Assembly (NCBI GenBank): GCA_037447655.1
Contig: JBBHKE010001244.1
Span: forward strand, 531,137 to 595,136
From: Zygnema cylindricum
Lineage: Eukaryota; Streptophyta; Zygnematophyceae; Zygnematales; Zygnemataceae
Reading direction: 5' to 3'
DNA: 64,000 bases
The number at the start of each line of letters is the position of its first letter. Position 1 is the first letter of the stretch. The position numbers were made by a program, and so were the translations under genes. Under the pieces are notes generated by a model. It was not told where the DNA came from. It made no database searches and saw only the letters and a list, made by a program, of their open reading frames with translations. Below, one piece after another: positions 10,901-23,276 of the stretch.

Positions 10901-13900
10901 ACAACAGTGGAAAAATCATTTGGGCAAAGCATAATGAAATCCAGACTGTGAATGTTAAAGCTGTACCAAATGACTTTGAGGTGAGGATTAAAACCAAGAA
11001 TCTTGCACATCATTTTAATCACACTTGAAAATCATCGACACTTGAAAATAGACTTTGAGAGGAATTAACAGAAATTTACAGAAATCAAATCTTTCCACAT
11101 ATCCTGCTATCGGAAACTCTTCATCTGTGTTATATCCAGCCTCTTTGTTATTCAAATCTTCAGTTATAGTGAATCAAAATAGGAGTATCAAAAATTTTCA
11201 TTAGAAAACAGCAAAAAAATGTTAGTTGCACATGTAAACTGGATTTTGGATCGACCAAAGCATGATCACAAAACTGATGTCTCCGATTTAGCACCAAGTT
11301 TTTAACTCCAGCTTGCTTCTCAAACTCACATCTACCACCTTTTATGGTTACGTGGGTTTTAGGTTACTGATGGGGAGAGACTTCCCCTAGCAGTGAAGGA
11401 TCTTGGAAGCTGCGATCTTTATCCACAGGTACTATCCTTCATTTTCAATTGTCAAGTTGTTTTTGATAGACAGAATTAATAAGTTTAGATGCAGTTCGAC
11501 AGTTTGTTGGTTGCACTATTGTGATTTTTTCTCTTGTCTCCTGAAGGTCTTGTTTTGTCAATGCTTTCTGACATCATTATGCTTCACTTTTAATCATGAA
11601 ACTTGTGATCTCTGTATCATCAGACGTCATTCATCTTCCTAGTATCATATTAGTCTTTATCTTACCCACTTCTTCTTTTCCATGTTGCCCATGTAATATG
11701 CCTAAATTCATCTTTTCATTGGGACTGAAAACGATATGCATGCATATTACTCTTAACTTTTCTTCTGATCTGATGTTCTCTCCTTTGGCTTTACTTCTCT
11801 CTGCAATCTTCAGTTCTTTCCTGCTATTTCCCTCACATAAATATGTGCTCTCCTGGCCTGTCTCACTGCTGACGCACCTGATTGAATGCTCTACAAAACC
11901 TGCTCTACAAAACCAGTCTCTTTTTTTTATTTTTTTTGGCTTGGTTGGCGAATTTCAGAGCCTGAACCACAATCCAAATGGCCGATTTGTTGTTGTATGT
12001 GGAGATGGAGAATATATCATATATACGGCTCTTGCCTGGAGGAATAGATCTTTTGGTTCGGCATTGGAGTTTTCTTGGTCCTTGGAGGGAGAATATGCAG
12101 TCCGGGAAAGCACTTCAAAGATCAAGATCTTCAGTAAAAACTTTCAGGTAAAGGCCCCTAAAGAACTTCTTTATTCAAATCTGATTTTTTGTCAAGAAAT
12201 TACAGGTTAAAACGTGTTTCTAGATTTGAGGATATTCTGTGAAAAAATTCAGGTGAAAATGCTTCGGATAGAATCAGGAATATTGACTTGTGACCTCATA
12301 GGCTTGTTCACAAATGCGATTTTCCATAAAATATTCTGGTAAAAAAAGCGTACAATGTGTTTAGATTTGACGATGTTCAGGAACGATTCTCAGGTGAGGT
12401 TAATTCGAGTATAAGGATTTTCGGTGAAATACATTGATAGAAAGTTTGCTCAAAGATCAAGAATATCAGTAAAATTTCATGGGGTTTGCACAATACAGCA
12501 GTTAGAGTGCCATTTGAACGAGCTAAGAGCTATGTCTGGTTTGAAGCTGAGCTAGACGGTTCACTGTAATAAGTCTAGAATCATCCTTGTCTTAAGTGCC
12601 GTTTTTAGGCTTCTTATATTCACGCCATAATTACTGTGTAAGAAACATGTGAAGTAAAAGTATATATGAAGCGCCTCTGTCTATATACATGAGGTGGTGT
12701 GTACAATACTGTTTTAATCACTGTTATCCGTTTTGTCTAATTAAGGCAAAAGGAGAATTGTAATTAGTAAAAGATTATTGGTTTTTTTTTTAAGTAGGTT
12801 TTTTTGTCATTTAATTTGGGCTTGTTTCCTTCAATGGTTCAGGAACGCAAATCTATTCGTCCCACCTTTTCAGCGGAGGGAATTTATGGAGGAGCTCTAT
12901 TGGCCGTCCGTTCAAATGAATTTATTTGCTTTTATGATTGGGCAGAATGCCGAGTAGTTCGTCGAATCGATGTGGCCGTGAAGGTATTATCAACTTATTG
13001 AAGAGGGAGAGGGAGAGGGAAAGCAAATTGTTGTTTGACACTTGTGGTATTGCATCCTCGGTGATTCCCTTTGGGATTTTTTTTTTATGCAAGTAATATG
13101 ATTTGCATGTGTCAAATATAAAAGGAAGAGGGAGGAGGGGGGGTGGCAAGTTGTTGTTTGACACTTCCGTTATTGTATCCCGATGGTTTATTTTATGCAT
13201 GTGAGTATAATTTACCATGTCTGCAGTAATTTCCTGTAGTGGAGGCAGGAGAAGTGCTTGAGATAGAGCGGAGGAAGGGAGATAGAGAGGTATAGGGTGA
13301 GTGAGAGGGAAATAGTGCCTTAGTCTGCTGTAATGCGAATCGGGCTTTTCAAAATTTTGTGGTCGAGACCCAGTCCTTTCTTATAGGAGTGCAAGTTTCA
13401 GGGTTCATGATTTCTATTAGGTAGCAAGGGTCATACTGTTCTTTTTTCTGTATGTACTTTCTCCTTTCCTTTTCCTCAATTTCTTCTCCTCGTCTCCATG
13501 TTCCATTTCTCATCTGGTAGTTTTCTCCCTCCCTCTCCTCTCCCTAAGTATGTCGCGGCAACTTGATTCTGGTTTGGCCAATCCCGGATTTTGAGAAGAC
13601 TAATAATTTTGACATGTTTTTCTGTTGTCATACCCTAATTCTGTTTTTCTGTTATTATACGTTTTCGCAGGAGGTGTACTGGTCTGATAGTGGGGATCTG
13701 GTAGCTATTACCAGCGAGAGCTCGTTTTACATTCTCAAATTTAATGTGAGATACATAAATATTCTGGGATTCTCCCTTGTCTCGACGTTTTTTAGAATTT
13801 AAGTCAAATCTCATCTGAAATTAAGCAGGATATTGTGGGTTGCTTATATTTTTTTTGCCTATGTTCAGCTGTTTGGTTGTAAGTGTTTCCCTAATCATTG

Positions 13901-16900
13901 ACACTAGAATCAAAGATATGTAATATCAATGTGGAATTATAATCAATTAATGTAATTTAGGGTTGAACCTCTCGGGAATTGAGTGCAAAAGTGTTCTATT
14001 GAAAATATGGAGAGAGACAGCAAAAAATTTCATACCTTGGATAGTTTGACCTCTTCAACTCTGAATGAAGTTTGAAAATCTGAATCTTGAAATTCTCTTT
14101 TATTTTTTTTCTGCAGAGAGACTTGGTCTCTGCCCATTTGGACGAGGGGAAGGCAATTGACGAACAAGGGGTAGAAGACGCTTTCGAACTTCTCCACGAG
14201 GTTTCGGAGCGAGTGAGGACAGGAGTTTGGGTGGGAGATTGTTTCATTTATAACAACAACGCGTGGAGACTCAATTACTGTGTTGGTGGAGAGGTGAGAT
14301 TTGGGGATTTGTTGTCATTGGAAACTTCTTTTCGCAGGAGATATTGTGATTCGCACTATTTATGATTTCTGAAGACACAAAGGTTTTTCAAGTTGGTGGT
14401 TTTTGTTCCACTTCCTTTGTTGATTTTGGTTCTGGTTTTGGTTTTATTTGTGGTTGTAGTTTCCTATTTTTTTTTAGTTTTAGTTTCCTACTTTATTCCA
14501 GTTTCTTAGTTCTTACTTGGCACTCTTTTTTCTTGGTTCTTGGTTGATCAGGTGACTACCATGTTTCATCTGGATAGGCCAATGTACCTTTTGGGTTATT
14601 TGGCGGCTCAAAGTCGAGTGTACCTTATTGACAAGGAGTTCAAGTGAGTTCCTGAACAATTTGTAGACCACAAAATAAGTTGTGTGAGTTGTGTGTTATT
14701 TACCTGCAAGAAAAGAGCAGGATTTTTTCCTGTTTGTATCTTTAAAGGTTTTTTTGTTTTTTTCTTAGAAGTTTCTTTGTTTTGTTTAAGATGGGCTTTC
14801 CTTGTTTTTATTTTTAGGTGATTGCTGGTTATCTTGTGAAATTTTTCTTGCTTTTCAGAATCGCATTAATTCTGATACATCTTTCACGTTTATTTTTTGT
14901 AGTGTGATGAGCTACACACTGCTCTTGAGCTTAATTGAATACAAAACCTTGGTTCTCCGGGGAGATATGGAGGAGGCAGAGAAGGTCTTACCTACTATTC
15001 CAACAGAAGAACTTAACAGGTATGAGTTCTATAGAGAGGAATTTAGTTATAGTCTGAGCTTTTATTAGAATCAGGTTCTGCCGATGTGTAATCTTCATTT
15101 TGACTAACTTTTGACATGGATTATTTTGTAGAGAAGTTTTCTGATTCTGTTTTATTGCAAAGCTTGCTTTTTGCATCCAATAGTGAAGTTTGTCAATGTT
15201 GCTCATTTAAGAGGATTCCAGAAGTCGTGTGTTGATAAGGGGTTTACACAAGACTTCTATTTAGTTACAATTATTCGGGTATGCATGGAAATCATAGATT
15301 ACATTAATTATAGTGATTGACTGGGAGGCACATGAGTAGAAATACACAAACTCTCCTGATTTTTTTTGTAGAGATTTCTGTGGTGGTGCACCGTATTCAG
15401 AGTATTCATGATGGTGAACTCACTAACTCTTTTTTGGGGGCCCTGAATGTACAGTGTGGCGAGATTTTTGGAAGCTCGAGGATTGTCAGAAGACGCTTTA
15501 AGAGTAGCAACCGACCCTGACTACAAATTTGACCTTGCTGTCCAATTGGGACAGTTGGAAATCGCACATGTAAGTTGTGATTTTTTCTATAGTCTGTCTT
15601 TTTCTTTTCCTTGATGTTTTTTTCCATGGGAAAATTTCTGTGTTCCCTTTGTTTTGTTTATCTCTGTTGTTAGAGTTTTTTCTTTCCTTGAGCTGTAATT
15701 TCTACGTCTAAAATGTGGCCATAGATATCCTCTATTTGAATTTTGTACTATTAATAATATCATTTGGGATATTGCTTCCATTATTAGTACTATTGTTGTA
15801 TATCCTATCGTTTCTTGAAGATGTCGATGACATGTACGGCCAAGAAATTTAACGAACTTTGTTATCATTTGTCGTGTGGTTTCTGAGCAGGAAATTGCAC
15901 TGAAGGCCCAAAGCGAATCCAAATGGAAGCAATTAGGGGAACTGGCAATGTCAGCTGGAAAGGTGGGCCTAAACATGCGCCTTTCTCATTATCATTTAAT
16001 TGGGAATCTCTGCCTACGTTCTGTATTTATTTACACTCACATCTTGCTTACTTTTATATAACATTTACACAAGTTGTTCTTAGCTTTAGAAAACAAGGAT
16101 ACTAACATGTGGTCTCTTTTCTTAGAAAACAAGGATACTAAGGTGGGGTTTTTTTCTTTTTGTTTGTATTAGAAAACAAGGTTACTAACATGACGTCTCT
16201 GTTTTTTTTTTTTTTTGCGAAACAGTTTGAGCTCGCTGAGGAATGCTTGCTCCAGGCAACAGACTTGTCAGGTCTTTTACTACTATACTCCGCAAAAGGA
16301 AACGCAGAAGGTTTGGAAAAACTTGCGGTTCTCGCAGAAGAACAGGGAAAACACAACGTGGGATTTCTTTGTCTTTTCTTGCTTGGGAAACCAGACGCTT
16401 GTATCGATCTACTCTCCCAAAGGTGAGGTTTTTATGGTTTTCACGGCTTTAATGGTTTTATGTTTTTTTTTTCTTTTTAAGTTTTTTTAGGATTCTTGAT
16501 TTTACTCTGCTGGGATTGATTTTCTTTTCTAGTGAAAAAAAAGTTTAGTTGGAGTTTTGCTTTAGGTTCGTAAATGGTGCTATGTTTTTGTAAATGGTCC
16601 TCAAGATATTATTCCACCCTTTATTAGCAGCTGGTAAGAAATTGTGGTATCAATAGGCTCAGAAGTCCTTTTCTCTCCTCCTAAAGCCTAGAATGTCAAC
16701 ATAAGTGTTTTTATTTCTGTATACTGTCTGATTTGATGAATATTTTCTATTTTGAAATTTGTAGTTGATGTTTGTGAACTATTATTTTCTATTTTTTTTT
16801 TCCTATATTTTCTATTCCCTTCTTTTCTTTTTTTTTCGTTCTTTTCCATTTCTTTAAATTTCTCTCTTTCTATTCCTTTCATTCCTTCCTTTTTTCATTT

Positions 16901-19243
16901 CTTCCTTTTCTATTCTTCCTCCCTTTTCTCATTCTTTCCTTGTTATTCCTTTCTTTCCGTTCCTTTCCTTTCCTTTTTTCATTCCTTCGTTTTCTATTCC
17001 TATCTTTCCTTTACTTTTTTCATTTTAATTTTTCTATTCTTTCCTTTCCTTCCTTTTTTTGGCAGTGGGCGTATTCCTGAAGCCGCTTTTCTTGCGAGGA
17101 CGTATGTGCCGAGCAGAGTGTCAGAAGTAGTAGCTTTGTGGCGAAATGACCTCAAAAAGGTAAAACATATTTTATTGATCAAAAAAGCTTCTGCAATATG
17201 GTGAGAGAAAAAGTTATGATGTTCAGGAAAACCTTTGTTTTGTGACGAAATGACTGCGCTGTTATGTTGCTGTATGGTGAGAATGACCTCAAAAAGGTTA
17301 GAGAAAAATATGTAATTAACAATATGTTTGTCCCTTTTTTGAAGAAATTTTGGTGGAAATTTTGTTTTCTTTTGGGCAGTGCAGTTAAAAGTGACCATAC
17401 AAAATCCAGTAAAGTTTGGGTCGTTTTCTGGGTCTCTTATTGTTGATTCTTTTTGCGGTTATTTGACTCCTATTGAATTGCGGCTATTTTAAAACTATGA
17501 TAGCCATTTTCTATTTTTTTTCCTTTTTTAGTTGTCCTTTCCCTTTTCCTTTCCTTTTCATTTCAAACTTTTTTTTTTTTATGTTTGCAGATTAACCAGA
17601 AGGCAGCTGAATCTCTCGCCGATCCTGCGGAGTATTCCAATTTATTTCCTAACTGGCAACTTGCCCTAAAAGCCGAAGAAAAGGTTAAATTAGAAAGGTG
17701 AGAGAACAAACTGAAACCAGAAAGGAGAAAAGTGAGATATTAGAATGGTCAGTGGGAAATGGAAATGACAAATCAGAACAACGAGGGTGAGTTGAAGTTT
17801 AAAAGTTGATAAATTTAATCACAAAATTAAAAAAAGGAGCGAGATTCAGGACTGGGAATGAGGAAATGAATGGCTTGTTTCCTTTGGACCTGCAGTTTTT
17901 TGTCTTTTGTTTCTCATTTTACTGTTGAAGGTAAAGATGATTATAATACCACTCGTTATCTTCGCTTACAAAATAAGCTCGTTTCATTTTATTTCTTTTC
18001 CGTGTGCTGGTCCAACTTATGTTTAGTTTGTTTCCAGATCATTGACGTGTAGTAAATTTCTGACTTGATTAAATGATTTTCTCTTCCCCTTCTTTTTTCC
18101 CGCTTCTTTTTCCCCTATTTCTTATTACATTTATTTATTCATTTGTATTCATTTATATTCATTATATTCACTTATTGTTATTTTTTTTTGGGAATTTTTA
18201 CAGTACTGTCCTCCCTCCTGCATACGAGTATCTGAGTTATGTGGGAAGTACCAACGAGGACTTAATCGACAACTTGAGACAACTCACTCTGGAGGAGCCA
18301 ACTGAGAATGGGCACGTAGACATTGTGAGANNNNNNNNNNNNNNNNNNNNNNNNNNNNNNNNNNNNNNNNNNNNNNNNNNNNNNNNNNNNNNNNNNNNNN
18401 NNNNNNNNNNNNNNNNNNNNNNNNNNNNNNNNNNNNNNNNNNNNNNNNNNNNNNNNNNNNNNNNNNNNNNNNNNNNNNNNNNNNNNNNNNNNNNNNNNNN
18501 NNNNNNNNNNNNNNNNNNNNNNNNNNNNNNNNNNNNNNNNNNNNNNNNNNNNNNNNNNNNNNNNNNNNNNNNNNNNNNNNNNNNNNNNNNNNNNNNNNNN
18601 NNNNNNNNNNNNNNNNNNNNNNNNNNNNNNNNNNNNNNNNNNNNNNNNNNNNNNNNNNNNNNNNNNNNNNNNNNNNNNNNNNNNNNNNNNNNNNNNNNNN
18701 NNNNNNNNNNNNNNNNNNNNNNNNNNNNNNNNNNNNNNNNNNNNNNNNNNNNNNNNNNNNNNNNNNNNNNNNNNNNNNNNNNNNNNNNNNNNNNNNNNNN
18801 NNNNNNNNNNNNNNNNNNNNNNNNNNNNNNNNNNNNNNNNNNNNNNNNNNNNNNNNNNNNNNNNNNNNNNNNNNNNNNNNNNNNNNNNNNNNNNNNNNNN
18901 NNNNNNNNNNNNNNNNNNNNNNNNNNNNNNNNNNNNNNNNNNNNNNNNNNNNNNNNGAAGTAGGTATAAAGAGAGGGAGAGGGAGAGAGGGTGAGGAAAA
19001 GAGGGAAAGGGAGAGAAATATGGATGAAGTTCTGGTCATTAAACTCTTGCCGCGATGGTGTTTTTATGATCTGTGCAGGAAGGTGAAGATGGGGAGGGAG
19101 GAGGAGAGGATTTCGAGGACGCAGAGGGAGAGGGAGAAGGTGAAGAGGTAGTAGAAGTTGCCGGAGAGGAAGGAGTAGAGGAGGATGACGATTGGGGCAT
19201 GGAAGGAGAGGGAGAAGGAGAGGGAGAGGGAAAGGGAGTTTGA
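4921..19243 (+). CDS. COPB2: Coatomer subunit beta' (beta'-COP)
   Basis: Beta'-COP is a subunit of the COPI vesicle coat (Golgi-to-ER and intra-Golgi traffic), binding dilysine cargo through WD40 propellers. I placed 24 coding exons by homology and GT-AG sites: 4921-4923, 5338-5358, 6289-6350, 6972-7026, 8180-8216, 8707-9032, 9332-9463, 10164-10312, 10478-10546, 10830-10980, 11363-11428, 11959-12147, 12843-12983, 13671-13745, 14117-14293, 14552-14643, 14903-15019, 15455-15569, 15891-15962, 16226-16422, 17066-17159, 17591-17697, 18204-18324, 19079-19243. They join in frame to about 910 residues, the usual family length. N-terminal WD40 propeller is about 1-300 ([21 protein letters not shown]), second propeller and coatomer WD-associated region about 300-600, alpha-solenoid about 600-815, then an acidic Glu/Gly tail with DDDWGM. 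Exon 1 codes only the initiator Met; exon 2 codes PLRLEIK. Wording such as [11 protein letters not shown] and FYDWAECR is plant-like. An extra exon could hide in the 18331-18956 gap. Confidence 0.96.
6433..6560 (+). pseudogene. Decayed tandem copy of beta'-COP exon 3 and following intron
   Basis: 6433-6560 repeats 6304-6430 at an offset of 129 bp: the 3' part of exon 3 (bases coding [15 protein letters not shown]), the donor and the first ~80 bp of the intron. In the copy the codon for Arg (CGA) is TGA, a stop, and the donor context CATG|GTAC has become CATTGTAC, losing both the Trp split codon and clean splicing. The original exon 3 at 6289-6350 is intact. This copy is therefore intronic and non-functional. 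Confidence 0.85.
7241..7361 (+). repeat. G-rich (GGGGAG)n tract in a beta'-COP intron
   Basis: About 120 bp of almost pure G/A with many runs of four or more G on the sense strand, in the intron after exon 4. Such sequence can form G-quadruplexes in DNA or pre-mRNA. Translations through it are Gly/Glu/Arg repeat artefacts. Confidence 0.9.
16780..17060 (+). repeat. Polypyrimidine tract in the intron before beta'-COP exon 21
   Basis: About 280 bp dominated by T and C with loosely repeated TTTCCTTTTTTCATT and TTTTCTATTCC words, leading directly to the TTTGGCAG acceptor at 17061-17065. It is far longer than a normal splice polypyrimidine tract and is probably a degenerate simple repeat. Confidence 0.8.
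18331..18956. other. Assembly gap (626 N)
   Basis: All bases are N. The gap begins six bases after the donor of beta'-COP exon 23 (ATT|GTGAGA) and ends in a purine-rich repeat. Phase is conserved across it (both flanking exons are phase 0), so no missing exon is required, although an in-phase one could exist. Purine repeats at the edge probably caused the gap. Confidence 0.99.
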
Positions 19244-19256
19244 ATTGACCCGGCGG

Positions 19257-19262
19257 AATAAA
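19257..19262 (+). terminator. AATAAA polyadenylation signal candidate for beta'-COP
   Basis: AATAAA lies 14 bases after the TGA stop. If used, the 3' UTR would be very short; T-rich sequence follows at 19274-19322. Other A-rich signals farther downstream are possible. Confidence 0.4.
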
Positions 19263-22200
19263 TATGAAGTATGAATTTTTGTTTTACTCCCTTTTTCCCG
19301 TTTTTGAGTTTTAATAGGTTTTTCGGCAAATTTTGCCATAGCCCTCCGTTGTTTTAAATAGTATGCCTTGGAGTTTACCTTTAGTAATATCTTTTTTTCT
19401 TTTTCTTTTTCTTTTTCTTCCTCTTCCTCTTCTTTTTCTTCTTTTTCCTTTTCGTTTTCTTTTCCTTTTTTTCTTTGGGCTTCTGATATAGCTTTTTTAC
19501 AAAATTACAAAATTTTAAGTTGGAGGATATATGTGGTTAAAAGATAGCTTTCCGTTTCGTTGTGGTTAGGTTATTTCCCTTCTGGTCGTCTTTAGGCAAA
19601 AAGTTAATGTTTTGTCGACCATCATTGTTTTTTTTTCCACATGGGCCTTTTATATATGACGCAGAAAAAATTTGAACTGCAATACTTCCAAAATCAGAAA
19701 ACCAATATAACAAAAAACAGAAGAAAGAAAGTCTTTAAGCTTTTTGTTGATTTTATTTCCCTGTTTTAGTGTTCTGTGGTCCTTTTTTCTATACTCCCTC
19801 AAAGATCATTGACATCTTCTATGATATTGAAGTAATTGTTACTTATGTTGTGCCGACATCTTTTGTTTGTATTTATTCATTTTTTTTTGTCTTGTGAGAG
19901 TCGAGACATGGAATTCGTGTTATTTTGTCGTCTCTGGTGACGTCATATGTATAGTTATACTAGTTATGTTAGAGAGCCTTCTTTTTAGTATATATTATTA
20001 TCTACGCCGGAGCATCTATAATAGGGGATGAGTTACAAGGATGAGTTTGTTTTTGTGCGAGTGATTATTTCTTTTCTGACATAAGGTTCAGAGGGCATTG
20101 ATCATTGTAGTGTCACTTTTGGTTGTGCGCAGTCACTTATGTCACTATGTTAAAGATTGTACATTTGAAGTACACATTGGTACAAGTTAAGTATTGTTGA
20201 CTTTAAATTTGACGGTCAATCAGTTGAACAGTTGACTTTCAAATATTGTAACTCCAGGTTAAAATTTTGTCGCAGCTGACTTTCAAAATATTGTAACTCC
20301 TGGTTAAAATTTTGTCGCGGTTATGAACGCGGACTGTCTTAACAATATCAACAAATCATACAGCTGGCCAAAGTTTAGGGTAGCAAAACTGCAACAACCG
20401 CATGTAAATAAAAGTTTTGTGCACATGTAAATAAAAGTGTTGCGCACAATCACTCTCTCATTTTACTCGAGGACCACTCCGAGTGCACATGTTGGCTTTT
20501 AACATAGCCGCAAAATTGAAATCTAATTGCGAATTTTTCATTAAAATTAGACGCAAATTGAAGAACATCGCGAAATGAAACCTCTGAAAAAGTATTAAAA
20601 GTCTTGTATGGATAAATTAAATCGCAGGAAATGAAATATACTTTGTACACTATAAAACGGACAGCCGTAGAAATATCAATGAAACGAATTGAAAAATTGC
20701 GCGTTGTCACGTGCGACCAAATCAAGCCACACTACTTATAGTTTGCAATTAGTAATGATCAATTCCCTTTAAAAAATGCGATGACAATCGAGTATTGGAT
20801 TGATATTGATTTTCATAAAACTACTATCAATTGAAAAAACAAAGGTTGGTAAAAGGAAAGTATCTTCACTCATTTATAGGTGCAAATGTGTGTCTAGTAT
20901 TAAATTTAGTACTTCTACTAGAAATAAATGATCCGATTTTCAGTACTAGGCAAATGGGTTTGTTTGGCATTTTTTAGTATATTACTAGAAAATCATTTTT
21001 TTTATGACATGTCAAGAATCGTACAGCAGTACCTGTGACAATCCGCGGAAAATTTTCTCTTAAAAAGTGGAGAGAGTTTTAGCCTTTCAAAGTGAAAATT
21101 CACAAGAATTTATTTTGGGTTGTGGACAACAAACTAGAATACAAAAAAAATATGAATTAAGGCAAAGCATGAAGTAGAGGGAAGAATTGATCCAACGAAA
21201 ACAATCATATATGAATCACTAAGGCTGTGTGCCCATATGTTAAAATTACGGGTTTTTTTTGCTGTTTTATTCCAAAATTGAATTTGCAACGAGAAAATAT
21301 TATGCCGAAAGAAAAAAAATCTAAAAACCGTAGAAAACTATTTACGTCATCTTGTTTTTTATAATCTACTCCAGTTTGGTGTCTTCCTCTTTTTGTCCCA
21401 TTGTCACGTCATACCAGCTCATCTTCAAACTCTAGAAATTGAATCGGGAGTCGATTTTAGTAAAAGTAACACTTGAACAACGAATATGAAAACGTTTCCG
21501 CACGTTTTACACACCTTGAAACAAACAAAGGGAGGGTACATGGGAAGGAGGGAGGGAGGGAGGGTGAACAAGGGAGAGTACGTGTTTTTTTTTCTTCCCG
21601 TCAAGCACTTGTACACTTGTACAGAGAATAATTTGCAAAAAATTATATTGATTTTTTGTTTTTTTTTGGGTCTTGGACCTCCGCTTTCGTTCATGGGTTC
21701 TTTGCAAATATTTACGCCATTGACGTCTCGCCCTCCCTCCCACACTTCCATTCCCCTCTCCCTCTTCTTGCAATCAAACATGACACTATTGGTATTAAAT
21801 GAAATAGCTCTTATAGGTTTATACTTGGATGGTTTAACCATAGCAGTTTTGATCATGAAATCTTCACATGGATACACAGCAAAAGGTAGTTATAGAGATT
21901 TGAAATTTCAATCTATAAATACAAAAACATTTTGGTGTATCTGTTTTTTCGAATCTTCTATTTGGCGGATGTCGCAAAAATTTAGTCCACGTGGCAAATA
22001 AAGTTCGAAAAAGGTTAGCCCGCATTCTGCGGATGAAAACCTTATTGGTTGGCGGAATAATAAAAACGCATTATTATTTCGCTAGCGTCAGTGTTCGCAT
22101 AATTGCACGTGTAAGAACCAAGATCTTGGCCATTCGCGTAACAATGAATTGGACGGCCGTACGATCTTTTATGATTCCTCGCGTCGCGTGACGAGCAAAC

Positions 22201-22389
22201 GGATTATGGGAAGTACAATCTGTTTTCTTCGAGCTCGAAATTTGATTTAAAACGCACACGTGGAATCAAAATTTGTACTTTACCCAGACCGTAATCAAAA
22301 GTTATTAAAAAAGGTGAACGAATTCATCCGCTTATCAACTCTATTTCCAACTCGTGTTAATTAAAAAAAGTGTCATAAAACCGAACGAG
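19263..22389. other. AT-rich intergenic DNA, no gene seen
   Basis: Contains a CTTTTT/CTTCCT polypyrimidine run (about 19388-19475), a 45-bp imperfect tandem duplication (20228-20272 and 20274-20319, core GTAACTCC.GGTTAAAATTTTG), a short tandem at 20403-20450 (GTAAATAAAAGT) and a GGGAGGGA run at 21544-21566 followed later by a CCCTCC run near 21730. Open frames through it are short, of skewed composition and not recognised. Confidence 0.6.
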
Positions 22390-22397
22390 TCTAGGGG

Positions 22398-23268
22398 TAG
22401 TGTTGCGTATCGGTAAAAAACTTATCGCAATAACACCGATACCGATAGTTATCGGATATCGAACGGTCAGAGATTCCGATATATCGGTCTGGGACCAACA
22501 AATTCCATATTGGCGATAACTTAAAAAATATATAGTATGCATACAATAGCACTTTATAACATACTGTATTATTTTATTGATTTTATATAGCGTGGCATGC
22601 CACGTATAAAAATATGTGCCGTTACCGTTTAGCTGCAATTTATTACGGACAGCGCAGCATATAAACGTTGGCCGGTTAACTGAACAAAAATTTTACGGCG
22701 ATGTACGTAATTTTACTAAAAACTGGTGAACATGGAACTGTAAAAGGACGGCGCACACAAAAGTACAACGGACGCAAAATAACATTCTGCGTGCCGCCGA
22801 AATCGAACGGACGACTTGGAATGAGAAAACAAGAGCGGACGGCCAGCGTGAGCGCCAACATCCGGATTGGCTCTTTTGGCAGCTTATGCCAAAAAAGCTG
22901 ACAGGTTGACACGTGGCAGGTCCCCAGTGGATCTCAAGGAATAAAGGGACAAAGCCATGGCGTCGGATGTGAAAGGTACATCATTTTTACTGGATCCGTA
23001 CGTCGGAGAATGAGACGTACAATTTTCGTACGTCCGGAGAATAAGACGTACAGTTGAGTGCACATGCCGTACATTTATCTGTACGGTCCGTACAGTTATC
23101 GCCGATAACTATCGTTATCGGCATTATCGCCGATAAGTACCCGATATTATCGGCTACTTATCGGCGATAAGACCGATAGCGATATATCGTACCAATATAT
23201 CGATTATCGGATACTCGAAAAAAGGCCCATATCGGTTATCGGCAAATCCTTACCGATACACAACACTA
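22398..23268. mobile_element. Non-autonomous hAT-type element, 871 bp
   Basis: Starts TAGTGTTGCGTATCGGTA and ends TACCGATACACAACACTA (TIRs of 18 bp with one mismatch). It is flanked by identical 8-bp direct repeats TCTAGGGG at 22390-22397 and 23269-23276. Subterminal regions (22425-22510 and 23095-23250) are dense in TATCGG/CCGATA motifs. The interior contains GACACGTGGC near 22909 and several GTACG words but no transposase. Termini resemble the 1239-2092 element, so they are probably mobilised by the same or a related transposase. Confidence 0.9.
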
Positions 23269-23276
23269 TCTAGGGG

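Noticed and set aside
21425..22001. Overlapping 150- and 171-residue proteins on opposite strands
   Set aside because: Mutually overlapping, no recognisable domain, and include GGGAGGGA/CCCTCCC repeat translations.
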